Source: Alternaria dauci (Eukaryota > Ascomycota > Dothideomycetes > Pleosporales > Pleosporaceae). From it: 64,000 nucleotides of DNA. The position numbers were made by a program, and so were the translations under genes. The stretch covers positions 372,001-436,000 of the forward strand of contig NC_091275.1 of NCBI RefSeq assembly GCF_042100115.1, in the 5' to 3' direction. Within the stretch, counting starts at the first letter, position 1. Each line of letters starts with the position of its first letter. This document shows positions 33,723-44,494 of the stretch, in pieces. The notes beneath the pieces were generated by a model. It ran no database searches, had not been told where the DNA came from, and was given only the letters and a program-made list of their open reading frames with translations.

Positions 33723-35384
33723 CTTGGCTGTCTGTCTGTATGGGTTGTGTAACAGTGAGGGGCAGAGGCTATGGAGCGGGAGATTCGTGTCTGCTATCGC
33801 CATCACGACATGACGACAGCGGGGTGCCCCACCCGGACATAAACGCCTATTTCCGACACGTCTGCTCTGAGCGCGTTCATCCCGCGATAGCTGCCAGTCC
33901 CCTTTTCATTTTCACTGATGCACGGCGAAGCGCATCATCTGTGCGCGTTCCTGCCAAGTCGCAGTATTTCAAATAACCCGAAAACCGAGCCAGCCTGACA
34001 AGTGCGATCGGACACAGGTTGCAGCACTGATCTCGGGCTATACCGCATTCTCCGCCTCAGACCTCCTGATGCGCGATCACCTCCAGCCGTCCATTGGATG
34101 ACTCATCGTATAGCATGCACTATGCTCTAATTCAGACTCGTCCTCAATACTCCGGCGCTGCCGATGTCGTTCCTTGCGGTGTGTTGCGGCAGTTGCGGTA
34201 TAGGATGACCATTGCTAGCTTCCGAATGGTTCCTCGATTCATTGGAAACGCCACGATTTGGCTGCAAAGCCGCATCTCGGCGCAGCTATTGGCCAGCAAC
34301 CTCGGGCCTACCCAGGTCGCACGAACTGCTTGCAGCGCGGCGTCGAGGCGGAGCACATGTCTCACGAACGCCGTCTGTGCTAAGGAATCGCAAAAGCAGG
34401 AACAGCGCGCTCCCGCGGCCGTGCAATCCATGGGCATGGGGGCGCAATGATGAGAAGAAGGCTGAAACCTTGCTGGGCATCGCGGCCAACATTCACAGCT
34501 CGCTTGGGGCAGTGGGGCCGTCGACGGCCAATGACGTCGCGCATGGGCCGATAAGGATAAGGAACCCAACATGTCGCAGCGCCGGGCTGGTCAGGCGGTC
34601 ATCATCATGCAGCTAAGCAGCACCATCCTGCAGCTAGCCATGCCCATCACTCTCGCAACATGGCCGAACTCTGCACCCAGGATCGTCCCGCAACCGTCCC
34701 GCCGCTCTTCTGTACAGCACAGGTGCCACGTAGCAGCGACGCAGGTACGCACAGAAGCCGCACACAAAGAAGCATAAACCGTTGCGGGCAGATCGCTGCG
34801 CCATATAAGACTGGCAGCCGGCCCTGCGCTGCCAGGTACCACTGTTCTACACTCCATTTCACTGCAGACCGACATCTGCAGTGCGCCAGAGGATGAGTCG
34901 ATCAGCTGGAGCCCGAGGTGTCATGTGGCCCAGTAAGCCACTGGGTGCAAACTTACGAATCAGTCGCTTTCTCGCACACCATCAAGTGGGCTCCCCGCTG
35001 ATTGGAGCGCAAACCTGCGATACAAGGTACTTTGACTGCATCCTGTCTTGATTTAGCTTCTGGCCATGCGTCTATTGGAATTTGGCCTCCACGCCGCGAC
35101 TGCGGTGCACTTGCTCCCTTGCCAGGCCCGAACACTCTTTGTCTTTCCATGATATCATAATAGTACCGCCGCTTCTCCTCACGTCTCTTCTGCCCTGAAA
35201 CGCTAGATCGTTCCTGTCTTTTGGTTTGTGTCGCGCGTCTTAAGTAGCACCTTGCGTCCCTCATCGTGCATCTTAGCATCCGAACATCGGCATTCACATG
35301 CATGCAGTCATCACCACGCCTGAACCTGGATACTGGACTCGAACCTTGGGCGCATAGCGATCCGAGCCTTGGATCTTGGACGCT
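33723..35384. other. 1.7-kb intergenic region, no gene recognised
   Basis: Open frames up to 184 codons occur (for example complement 34953-35507), but their composition is basic and low-complexity and they show no family features. Marks the right edge of the metabolic cluster. Confidence 0.5.
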
Positions 35385-36467
35385 ATGTGCTGGTCTTTCA
35401 ACTTTGGCCTTCCCAACAAGAAGCGCAAGAGCTCGTCGTCGTCGTCGGACGAGAAGAAGAGACGGGACCGGCCGGCGGATAACGCGCTTCACGGCCAAGG
35501 AAGGCACGTCACTGCCGAATACTCTGAGAAGCGCAGCTCAAAGGACTCGAGCAGAAAGAGAAGGTCTGGAGACTCTACCCCGCGCTCGCCGCGCCGCGAA
35601 AGAGAGAGGGAGGAGCATCGTCCGCGCTCGCAACACCACTACGAAGATGCGTACCGCGACCGCGAGAGGTACCGTCCCGCACTGGACGTCGAGGTCCCAC
35701 ACACACATCGCCGTGCACCCGAGCCCAGCAGCGTGAACTCATCGCAAGAAGCTCTGCTAAACCCGCGTCCCCATCGCAGCCAACACCACCAACGCCGGCG
35801 TCACCCAAAACAGTCGTCCCAAGGCACTCTCCGCGGGCGCGGCGCAAAGCGCGACCCCGTACGCCACTCGAAATCGAAAAAGAATATCCGCCCCGAGCCG
35901 TCACGCGGATGGTCGCTGTTCGCGCCGTCGCCGCCAAAGACGCCCAAACGCGAATCTCGCAGCTACCAGACGCTCGAGTCTTCGCCCCGCAGCCAGCGCT
36001 CCTCGCGTCCGCATCGCTCGCCGCAGACTTCTACCTCGTATACAACGAGCCCAGAGTCTCTCCGATCATCGACGCACCGCCAATCCCAACACCGTTCCCG
36101 TCCACACTCACACTCGCACTCCACAGCTCCCTCGTCATCCTCCACGTCCCGCCACGCCGCCCGCTCACGCACCCCCAACACGACTGCGCGTCGCGTCCCC
36201 GACAGACGTTTCGCGGTGCTAGCTGCGACGAACCAGGCGCTCGAGGAGGTCCGGCAAGAAGCTTTTGCGCAGTCACCGACGCCGCCGTTGCCGCCGCTTA
36301 GAAGGGAGAGGCTGAGGCGGTATGAGGGGGTTAGTATTCCGACGTCGAGGATTCCGTTTAATTGGGATTGTGTGAGTAGTTCGCAGACTTCGGGGGGCAG
36401 GGATGGGGGTGAGGCGAGGGCAGGGGAGGCGAGTGGGAGTGCGAGGAGGAGACGAGAGAGGAGGTAG
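35385..36467 (+). CDS. SR-rich, basic, largely disordered protein
   Basis: A single exon of 360 codons starts at the first in-frame ATG (35385). The protein is dominated by Ser, Arg, His and Pro: basic stretches such as NKKRKSSSSSSDEKKRRD, ERERE, RSSRPHRS, and an RPHSHSHS stretch. Only about residues 270-330 look ordered (RRVPDRRFAVLAATNQALEEVRQEAF). No folded domain, signal peptide or membrane segment is visible. NLS-like clusters suggest a nuclear location. Low-complexity SR proteins can act in RNA processing, but this one lacks an RRM, so that would be a guess. Confidence 0.7.
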   Translation: MCWSFNFGLPNKKRKSSSSSSDEKKRRDRPADNALHGQGRHVTAEYSEKRSSKDSSRKRRSGDSTPRSPRREREREEHRPRSQHHYEDAYRDRERYRPALDVEVPHTHRRAPEPSSVNSSQEALLNPRPHRSQHHQRRRHPKQSSQGTLRGRGAKRDPVRHSKSKKNIRPEPSRGWSLFAPSPPKTPKRESRSYQTLESSPRSQRSSRPHRSPQTSTSYTTSPESLRSSTHRQSQHRSRPHSHSHSTAPSSSSTSRHAARSRTPNTTARRVPDRRFAVLAATNQALEEVRQEAFAQSPTPPLPPLRRERLRRYEGVSIPTSRIPFNWDCVSSSQTSGGRDGGEARAGEASGSARRRRERR

Positions 36468-37027
36468 GTGGGAGGAGAGGGTCGAGCGGGTTATGTGAGG
36501 TGGGTTGTTGGTGGTCTTGTGGCGCATCGTAGCACGTCTTGTGGCGCTGTTGCTGTTGTTTCTTTCCTTTGTTTTCCTGTCTTCTCCTGCATACTCTCTG
36601 GTTGGACATATAGTTGGATACCCCCCTTCCCCCTTGACATGTAATTGGTTGTTTGGGCGTTCGCACCATCGCGTTTTATTCGGCTCTGGAGCCAAGCACA
36701 TCTCACTTTGTTTGGCGTTTTCGATCAGCACAATACCCCTGTATCACTGTTTTTGCTTTCCATCGCATGTAGCTCGTTTCTCTTGGTGCTGGTGGGACAT
36801 ATAATGTTACGTTTGAACAGTTTCATGGACTATTGTCGCGCGTTGTGTTTAATTTTCTCTTCTTTTGTTGACGCACAATGGAGGATGGGGACCCATGTAT
36901 GAACACATATAGTCATTGGCTATGGTGGCGATCTTTCCTTGACTCCAGTATAGGACATGTGCTAAAGACTGATTAGGTCGTCATTCCTGTATGGATTGCG
37001 CTGGCTGCAATGTATACAATAGTATTA
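36468..37027. other. Convergent intergenic region
   Basis: T-rich 560 bp between two convergent genes, presumably 3' untranslated regions. Nothing else recognised. Confidence 0.5.
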
Positions 37028-38470
37028 CTACTCTAAGAGCTCTGCGACTGGTTCCTCCTGCTCGCTTGTTTCTTCTATCACGACTATTTCCTCCTTTACA
37101 ACTATCTCTTCCTTTACAACTATCTCTTCCTTTACAACTATCTCTTCCTTTACAACTATCTCTTCCTTTACAACTATCTCTTCCTTTGCAGCTGTCTTCT
37201 CTATCGCTGTCTCCTCTACAACTAACTCCTCCTCCACAACTGTCTCTTTCTTGACAATCGTCTCCTCTTCCACAAATACAGCCTTTCTAACTTGTGGTGA
37301 ACGTTTTGCGACGTCGGCCTTATAGTACCTTAACAGGCTCGTCGAAGTAACAGCCTCGCCCTTTACTTTCATTTTCTTCACAACCTTCCTCCAACCAGGC
37401 GTCAGCGAGCCGTTCAGGTCATACAGATTAGCTTTCCTGAAAAGCTCCACCCACGTGCTCAAAACCTGTATCGCCCTGTCCGGACTGACCTCGAACCATT
37501 CCTGATGACGTATTCCCTCCCCTTTCTTCTCCAAACAGGCTTTGCAAGTCCGTTCTCGACGCCACTCTTTGATCAACTCGTAGTGCGTAAGCGTCTCGAC
37601 ACGTTGCGCATACGGAACACCGCTTGCTCTGAACAATTCGATCGGGGTGTATCCACATTCCGACCATCTTGCCAGCCGGTCGTCGACTGATCTGGCCGTC
37701 CAGCCGATTTTGACATAGCCGGGCGAGGAGTCGCGGCTGTATATGTAGACCGATCCTTTTTTGACGTCCCGCCTATACAAGTCTTCAGGGAATTTGAATG
37801 CGACGGTATCTTCGAGTGTGGGGTCGTGTATATGAGGCGTGAATTCGGCCAATATGGAACGCTCGACTTGCTTCTCCAATTGTATAAGGGAATCGTCGAT
37901 GGCGCGGGAACGGAGATCGTATTGAGGGGATACTGGGCTTGTATCTAGGTGCAACGCAATTGGACTAACAGTACAATCTTTCGATCGATTAGGATGACTG
38001 TACGATGGAGTGGATAAGGGCGTTTCAATCGTGGAGGCGCGACTGGTAGCCGATGAAGCAGGTGTATTGCATGAACTCGAGACTGAGCTACTAGCCTGCG
38101 ATGTTCGTTCGGGCGTTGTAGGGGCAGAGTACTGTGCAGAATGCCTTTGATGCACATCTCGTATCTCACCTCTCCAGCGTCTGATCAATGGTACCAAGAG
38201 TGGACTGGATAAGATACGATCGCGATGCCCTGCTTTGGCACAGCAATTGGCTCTGATATACTCTTGGATATTCTTTACATGATCGCCTTCCGGTTCCCTC
38301 TTCGTGATAATCTTGTAGAGTTCAGTCGCCCTCTTATTATCGGAACAGTCGTACATGCATCGTCGGTCTGGCCGGAGTTTCTTCACAAAGTATATGCATT
38401 GTTTCTGCGCATACGGATTAAGGTCGTGAAAACTGACAAAGAAATCTACACCTGGATCTGGTACAGCCAT
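37028..38470 (-). CDS. T5orf172 (GIY-YIG-like) domain protein with C-terminal KEEIVV repeats
   Basis: Intronless, 480 residues. After an N-terminal region of about 130 residues and a Ser/Thr-rich linker, a T5orf172 domain of the MUG113 type spans about residues 240-350: KGSVYIYSRDSSPGYVKIGWTARSVD, cut here as YIY..GYVKIGWTAR, then RLARWSECGY and ERTCKACLE..HQEWFEVS. The domain is a relative of GIY-YIG nucleases; in fungi its function is poorly known. The tail is an acidic repeat array of about six KEEIVV units, coded by near-identical 18-bp DNA repeats. Probably intracellular. Whether the nuclease site is active cannot be judged. Confidence 0.85.
   Translation of the reverse strand: MAVPDPGVDFFVSFHDLNPYAQKQCIYFVKKLRPDRRCMYDCSDNKRATELYKIITKREPEGDHVKNIQEYIRANCCAKAGHRDRILSSPLLVPLIRRWRGEIRDVHQRHSAQYSAPTTPERTSQASSSVSSSCNTPASSATSRASTIETPLSTPSYSHPNRSKDCTVSPIALHLDTSPVSPQYDLRSRAIDDSLIQLEKQVERSILAEFTPHIHDPTLEDTVAFKFPEDLYRRDVKKGSVYIYSRDSSPGYVKIGWTARSVDDRLARWSECGYTPIELFRASGVPYAQRVETLTHYELIKEWRRERTCKACLEKKGEGIRHQEWFEVSPDRAIQVLSTWVELFRKANLYDLNGSLTPGWRKVVKKMKVKGEAVTSTSLLRYYKADVAKRSPQVRKAVFVEEETIVKKETVVEEELVVEETAIEKTAAKEEIVVKEEIVVKEEIVVKEEIVVKEEIVVKEEIVVIEETSEQEEPVAELLE
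37092..37190. repeat. 18-bp tandem repeat inside coding sequence
   Basis: Five to six copies of TTTACAACTATCTCTTCC in tandem, nearly identical at the DNA level, code KEEIVV on the complement. The near-identity implies recent expansion or ongoing homogenisation. Confidence 0.9.
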
Positions 38471-39106
38471 CTCGAAGTATAAGCAGTATAATTCATGATG
38501 CGAGCGTGGAGAACCGCGAGCTATATGAACACCAGTAGCTCAGCCTGCGTTGGCGGTAACACAAAACCGCTGCACCGCCTACTACCTTCAAGCTGAGTGG
38601 GCGAAAAAAGAACCGGTGACCGATTCTCGGGAGAAGGCTATGCTGTAGGCGCCAGCAACTTTTGGCCAGCCATTGACATCCTGCCTCAGGACAGGGCTTA
38701 GCGATTGCCTCGCTAGCCCTTGCGCTGTCGACTTGCATTTTTCAGCTGATTGGTCAATCCATGAATATGATCAGTCTGATTAGTCTGGGTGATACATGCG
38801 AATGCAGGAGGTTAAGGATTATTAAAGCTTGCAGATTGTGCGAGGTTTGATCTTTACCAAGCACCAACTGAACGTCGTGCGAAACGAGTCTGGTCACAGC
38901 CTTGTTAATACTACGCATCAAATTTGGCCGAGCTCCTTCGAATCGCTTCTGTAGTCGAAATGTTCGAGCCTCTCTTCGTTTAGATGTAGTACATGGAGGA
39001 TATCGTCATCTCCACGAACAGCCCTATAATCGTGCAATGCGAATTAGGAGTCATAAAAGCTCAACAGCAGGTGAAACGACCGCCGTAGGATCAGCTACTA
39101 GCGGCT
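38471..39106. other. Intergenic, nothing recognised
   Basis: 636 bp between two genes on the complement. It holds the promoter of the T5orf172 gene. No coding frame of note. Confidence 0.5.
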
Positions 39107-40266
39107 TTAAGCAATAATATGCCACTCATCATCTAGATGAGAGAATGTACCACCCTCCGCTTCGACAATCCGCTTCAAAGCTTTCTGAAGTACCTCCCAA
39201 GGATCTTTGCTATACTCCAACTCGACCGGTCGCTTCAGAACTTGCGACACAGCCTTATCATATACCTCACATCCATCCTGTTCTCGAATCTCCACATCAT
39301 GTTCAGCCTTGTGTCTGCCGTCGGCATAGGTGTCATCCCGTTCATTTTCGACTAGTGGCGGCCGCACTATGTGATAAACCGCAGTTTGGATATATTCTCT
39401 TGCGGAGTCGCCTTGAAGATCGCCGCTGAGAGCTGGTTTTGAGATCGACTCGCATCGAAGAAATCGTATCGTGAGGCCTAAGCCGCTGCGTTTGACTTGG
39501 ATGCTTGCTTCTAGAGGTTAGCTATGACAGAATAGAATGGTACAAATGATTACAATTCTCAGTGAAGCGCAAGTAGCTCCTCGGAAAAGCGTTGGATGAT
39601 ATTTCAGCACCGGAAATGCGGTGAAGCATGACATCGTCTCCGTCAATTGTCAGCTCCGAGGTCATGACTTCGACTTGACGTGCTGTAGCACATATTCTTC
39701 CTGCAACTGTGAGCCATCATCCTCGTCAGAATCACGTTGGAATTGAACATACTACCTGCATGTCTAGTTTCTAGTACTGACAGATCCGGTTGGGCACTGG
39801 CTCTACTATCGTCCAGCCTGAGTTGTTCCGGTTGTTCGTAAAGATGCGAAGCATGCGTCTCTCGAGCTTGGCGTTCCATTACCATGGGCGGAATCATATG
39901 TTGCTCGAGATCTAATGCCGTTACTGTTTCCTCCCCATCCGGTTGCCTCCAGAAGACGGTGAGTCTCGCTTTTGTCTGACTTGGAACGATGAAGATACCC
40001 GGAAGGCACATTCCATGTTTACCGGCCATGTCTACTGGACGTAGGTTCTCATGCAGCCTACCTGACGCCCACTCTAACACCGTCGTCTCGCCCTCTTTAC
40101 GGAAGATGACAATCTCGCCTTGGATTTCGCTTGGTCTGACATAGATACTTGATCTTCCAGTAGCAAAGTACTCAAAGGAAATTTGTTCACCTGCTGTCGT
40201 CAAGGATTCATCGCTTATTGTAGACATTCCAGTCAAGTCAGCTAGGTCTTGCTTTTGTATCGTCAT
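39107..40266 (-). CDS. Unknown 352-residue protein, three exons
   Basis: Exons 39756-40266, 39554-39700 and 39107-39507 (complement) join in phase over 55- and 46-nt introns. The start MTIQKQDLADLTGMSTISDE is preceded by no signal peptide. The first 120 residues look like a beta-rich domain (SIYVRPSEIQGEIVIFRKEG, LTVFWRQPDGEETVTALDLE), and the last 130 are mixed alpha/beta, ending in an acidic, helical segment (PWEVLQKALKRIVEAEGG). No cysteine pattern or catalytic motif stands out. I do not recognise the family. The 713 bp upstream are shared with the GNAT gene that starts at 40980. Confidence 0.7.
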
Positions 40267-40979
40267 TGCCGATCATGTATTCAAATATACATTCCTACCG
40301 AATGTCGTGGTTTGCTTCTCAACTGCACTTATCATGAGGATAAGGCACGAAACAAATGCGCGTGATACCGCACCTGGACAAACTTGCTGTGACCTCCACA
40401 GTCGTCGAGACGAGCACGATATAAGTGTGAGTTCGGAGACAACCTTCTCCGCACGGCATGGTCCTTGTCCCAAAACGGGTAGAATCTTTATCGCTGACAT
40501 CACTTTGTGTAGGTTGAGGGCATCAGTCTCAGTCTTGCGAATTACACGTAGAGTGCGCTCTTGTCGAAAGACATTCCGAGAGAAATGGTGGGAGAGGTGG
40601 CACGAAAGACACGACGTGAGCAGAGTTCAGGTGTAACTTTCCATTCCGATTCCGAACGGAGTGTTGACCCGCGATGAGCTAGGACGCTTCAGGAAAGGCG
40701 TAGTACGCCTTATTGCCACTCTGCTCCTTGTGGCCAACATCAACTCCGTAGGATGACTCTTTGTGACGAAGGAGTCCAGGCTTCAAGCCGAGTGGAACAG
40801 CGTGTATTGCGGGCGTAAGCGCTAGTCCAGAGCGACTTAATGCGACGCCCGTCATCGCGCAAGGCTGCATGCTACATAAGTTCACGCAAAGAAGACAGCA
40901 TGGGCCCGCAAACATTATAACACTTAATTACTCAACGCACCAATCAATACCCAGAGCTTCAGAAACAGTAATCGCAACC
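40267..40979. other. Divergent intergenic region
   Basis: 713 bp between the divergent unknown gene and the GNAT gene. No other gene recognised. Confidence 0.5.
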
Positions 40980-41822
40980 ATGACAGAACAAAAAGCCGCC
41001 TTCATCAAAGTCCCCACGGACCTCACCAATGGCTTCCAAACCATGCCCGTCGAGCCCTCAAGACGGGTGCCTGATTCCGACATACGCATCGAACTCTGCA
41101 CCGAACACGACGCAAGAAAGATCGCAGAAGGCCTCTATCTCTGCTTCCCCGACGACTGGTGGGCAAAGAAAGAACCCTTGGACCAACGTCCCGCCGAGAA
41201 CAGCAACGAGATCCGCATCCAGCGCATGGCCGCGCGCCTCACCCCAGCCCTCACGGACCCACACCACAACTTCATCAAAGCCATCTACGTCCCCACGGGT
41301 GAAACGGTCGGGATAGCGGGCTGGACACTTCCTTCTAACCCAGGCGTGCACAACATGTTCCGTCGCTCCGCCATCGAGCACTATGGCTGGAAAGAGAAGA
41401 TGGGCTGGAGCGACGCCGACATCGAAGAGATTTGGTCGCATGTCAGCGACGAGAACTGGAATTTGCAGTTTGGTAAGGACGATGAGACGAGGATGCAGGT
41501 CACGGCGGGTGAGCGGCATTGGTATCTTGCGCCGTTGCTGACGTGGCCGGAATGGCAGGGGCGTGGGGTGGGGAAGAGGTTGATGGATTGGGCGATTAGG
41601 CAGGCGGATGGTGAGAGTCCGCCGACGCCGATGTATTTGGAGAGTAGGCCGAGTGCTAGGGCTGTCTACATGCATTTGGGGTTTGTGCCGTGTGGGGAGT
41701 ATAATATGTTGAGGAGGGGGCCGGCGGTGGTAAAAGGGTTGGAAGCGGAAGAGGACTGCAAGACTGCGGAGGTCAAGGTGGATGTTGTGGCCAAGGAGAC
41801 GGAGGCTGATGCTGTAGGGTAG
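40980..41822 (+). CDS. GNAT-family N-acetyltransferase
   Basis: A single exon of 280 residues. The start is the ATG in AACCATGACAG; the frame upstream is open but lies in a promoter-like region. The GNAT core is near the C-terminal half: beta-4 APLLTWPEWQGRGVGKRLMDWAI contains the acetyl-CoA-binding Q/RxxGxG/A loop (QGRGVG), followed by PMYLESRPSARAVYMHLGF and the final CGEYNMLRRG. An N-terminal LCTEHDARKIAEGLY strand/helix matches the fold. Substrate cannot be predicted; many fungal relatives with this long insert (residues 55-150) are uncharacterised. Likely cytosolic. The Lys/Glu-rich tail looks disordered. Confidence 0.88.
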   Translation: MTEQKAAFIKVPTDLTNGFQTMPVEPSRRVPDSDIRIELCTEHDARKIAEGLYLCFPDDWWAKKEPLDQRPAENSNEIRIQRMAARLTPALTDPHHNFIKAIYVPTGETVGIAGWTLPSNPGVHNMFRRSAIEHYGWKEKMGWSDADIEEIWSHVSDENWNLQFGKDDETRMQVTAGERHWYLAPLLTWPEWQGRGVGKRLMDWAIRQADGESPPTPMYLESRPSARAVYMHLGFVPCGEYNMLRRGPAVVKGLEAEEDCKTAEVKVDVVAKETEADAVG

Positions 41823-42085
41823 GCCCTTTGTCGCGTCGTGTGAGCAAAGCAATGTTTCCACCACGGTATCTTGAGGAAGCGAGGGCTCGAGATGCATACC
41901 TACATTGGACTTGCCAAGTACTGATACCAAAGTGTTATCCAAAACAATCAAAACTTTAAAACTACATGCCAACCAACTAGTACAAGATCCTACCAGTGTT
42001 AAGGTTTCCTCTGCAAGAAGCTCAACGTTCATGACGCTCATTCAACTCCAACGCCATATCCTCTCCGTCTGAAAGCCCGAACGAA

Positions 42086-43149
42086 CTACTCTCCAAGGTA
42101 GTTCTCGCGCGCATTGTCCATCTGATCATAACCAGCTCGAGAATGCCCGGCGACGAGGAACAACAGATCAACCGACAGCTGTGGCTGCTCAAGCAACAGT
42201 TGATGGAAAACCGGCTCCCTCTTGAAGTTGTCAATGTGAACGTAAGCGTAGCCCAGCACCTCCTGCCTCAATGCATCATGCGTCCCATTGTCATTTCCAG
42301 CATTAGTATCCTCGCGAGAATACGTATAGACTGCTAAATCGACAAAGTCTTGAACGTGGTCAGTAGTCTGGACAAACTCTTTACCAATGCACCGCTTGAG
42401 TGCCTCGTGAAGCTTGTATAAGGCCAGATTCTCCAATGCTGGAATCATGAAGTACTCGGCGAGATGATACATCTGCACGTGAAGCAAGAAGAGCTTTTTG
42501 AGTAGCCGGCTGCTATGTCCCACTTGGTGTACTTCGTAGTCTCCAATGAGATCTTGCCCGGCCACCTTTTGGGAAGGAGTCACAAATGTCGTCTCGACAA
42601 AGCGTTAGTAACCAGTGCCTGGCCTGTAATCTTTGCGGGCTCTGAGGAGTTGATCCATTGGTATTTCAGCGTCGGCTGCAAGCTCCGAAGCAGTGTCTCC
42701 TTCTTCCATGGCAGCGTCGCCCTCATCGACTTCGTAATCACTGTCATCTGATTCGTCTTCGCGCTCTGGATCCTGCACCGGCTCGACGTCACCCCAGACC
42801 TGCGGGTCATCCAGGAACCGGCTCACTGTATAGTCGCCATGGTATGCAAACTCGACAAGGCGGAGGAAGAACTCCTTCTCGATGGCGGGTAAAGCGAGGC
42901 GATTTTCTCGTGCTTCGGCCATGGAGCCTTCAATACGGAAGGCGAATCGCGGAGACAGGTCTAACATGAAGGCCACGGGGGCGACAACCGGTTCGAGGGC
43001 TTGTCCAACCAGAAAGGTGACGGGCGGGGAGGAGAGCGCCCTGATAGTGTTAGTGACGGCCTGGAATGGAAACGATCGCTCTACGCTTACTCTAGGAACG
43101 CACACCCTATCCAGTCTGTCAAGGGCACACGGGCCGACTGCGACTGCAT
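42086..43149 (-). CDS. BTB/POZ-domain protein with an in-frame TAA after the BTB half
   Basis: A short first exon (43091-43149, MQSQSARVPLTDWIGCAFLE) splices over a 50-nt intron with a CACTAAC branch to an exon starting at 43040. The BTB fold is recognisable: LSSPPVTFLVGQALEPVVAP, RIEGSMAEARENRLALP, FFLRLVEFAYHGDYTV. A very acidic linker follows. At 42605-42607 a TAA interrupts, after 164 residues, but the same frame continues for 174 codons with the segment usual for fungal BTB proteins (FLLHVQMYHLAEYFMIPALE, LALYKLHEAL). A 60-nt frame-neutral segment (42553-42612) could be an intron removing the stop, though its donor GTTACT and acceptor GCAAG are weak. Either a truncated allele or an unusual intron. 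Confidence 0.75.
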
Positions 43150-43789
43150 GCTGCAAGGTAGCTGTATGTATACGCAAAGATTGCGATGGTAGTTTTGTGA
43201 ATATAGACACGATAGATCTCAACAATAGTGACGCGATGGACGCTATGGACGCGAGTAAAAGGAAGGAGGAATTGAATTGAAGAGATGAAGTGAAGACTTT
43301 TGAGTTGTTGTTGTTTTGTTCCATCTCAGCCAAGAAACGACGAGTCGTTTTGAGCACAGACTGTCGAGGGACGATGCTGATTGGTTCAAACGTCGCACTA
43401 GGCGGGCGCAAGTGAAGGGGCATACACTAGGCACATCAAATCACACATGCAGTTATCGTACATTACGAAAAGGGAATGAAACATGGCTGCAGATGAGCGA
43501 GCCAAAGACCATAACAAGAAACAACCTTTCGAAACCATACTTTGCTGAAGCTAGCACGCCCATTGCCAAAGACAACGAACACCTCCCGCAAATTGATCCA
43601 AGACCAACTCAGAAACCTAGCCAAACGACTTTTCTCCTCGCAACAGCCAAAACAAGGACAGCGCATGCCCTAAGCCACAACAACCCCAACTTTCCACCAC
43701 CTGCCACCCCCACCCCCACCCCCACCCCCACCAACTTCAACCGGCACGTTGCCAACCCTCCTGTCATCCTCAACCCTTACCTCCATTCC
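43150..43789. other. Intergenic with a C-rich tract
   Basis: Contains four runs of five C separated by single A at 43707-43729, a G-quadruplex-type sequence on the complement. No gene recognised. Confidence 0.5.
43707..43729 (-). repeat. G5 tract repeat, potential G-quadruplex
   Basis: Four tandem CCCCCA units; the complement has four runs of five G with one-base loops, the textbook arrangement for a stable quadruplex. Confidence 0.8.
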
Positions 43790-44439
43790 CTACACTAACC
43801 CCAGCACCCTCGCCTTCCTCCCCACCCCCACAAACTCCAACACCCAATCCGTCCGATGAAAAGCCCAAAACATCTCATCCCCCACCAATCTCCCAGACCC
43901 CTTTTTCAACGCCCCTATCCGCGGCCTCAACGTAATCGCAGTAAACTCCTGCAGACTGGTTCGCCAACACTCAGTAGACGTGATACAAGTCAGCAGCGCA
44001 CTCAGATCCACCGCGTTTCTATAAAACTCTTCGTTATCGAGTGGAAACGCGATGGAGAGGTCTGGGCGTTGATAGAGGATCGTTGCGAGGCTTTTGATAT
44101 AGAGGCTAGGAATGTATTAGTTCTTGATGTCTACTGTCTTCATTAGGTTCCAAGAGGGGAAGGGGTAACATCTATATGGAGAGGGGCGGGCGTGGTCTGC
44201 GAGGATGGTGCATGCGGGGAGGGGAGGGAAGGGCGATGTGGGGGTGTAAATGGCGGATAGGAAGCGGGATGTTGGTTCATAGACGGGCTCAGGTCTATGT
44301 CGCAGGATACCAGCATCGGAGCTGTAACGTCAACGAACCTCTCCGCACTATCCAGAAATCTCGCAAATCTCGAGTGACATGAAGACGAGTGTGTTGGTTG
44401 GGTTGTCCATGTCTCCGGTGATGACGTAATCAGGCGCAT
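43790..44439 (-). CDS. Possible spliced gene of unknown function, model unresolved
   Basis: Two protein-like frames occur on the complement. 44143-44439 begins with a methionine. 43790 to about 44104 reads SLYIKSLATILYQRPDLSIA, FPLDNEEFYRNAVDLSALL and so on to the stop, a plausible globular C-terminus. An acceptor TTCCTAG before the second frame is clear (with ACTAAT upstream), but I could not find a donor that joins the two in frame. It may be a small gene, or a fragment. No family recognised. Confidence 0.35.
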
Positions 44440-44494
44440 TCAACGGCCGGCTAGCCGGATTGATGCTCCACCGAGCAGCCTAGCGCCTTCGCAC

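Noticed and set aside
34953..35507. 184-codon frame on the complement upstream of the SR-rich gene
   Set aside because: Basic low-complexity composition with no family feature; overlaps a presumed promoter.
41058..42041. 327-codon open frame on the complement
   Set aside because: Lies over the GNAT gene, whose + strand frame has clear family motifs.
42605..43423. Longer first exon for the BTB gene starting near 43320
   Set aside because: The splice at 43040/43091 joins in frame only with the short exon starting at 43149; the longer frame is broken at the acceptor.
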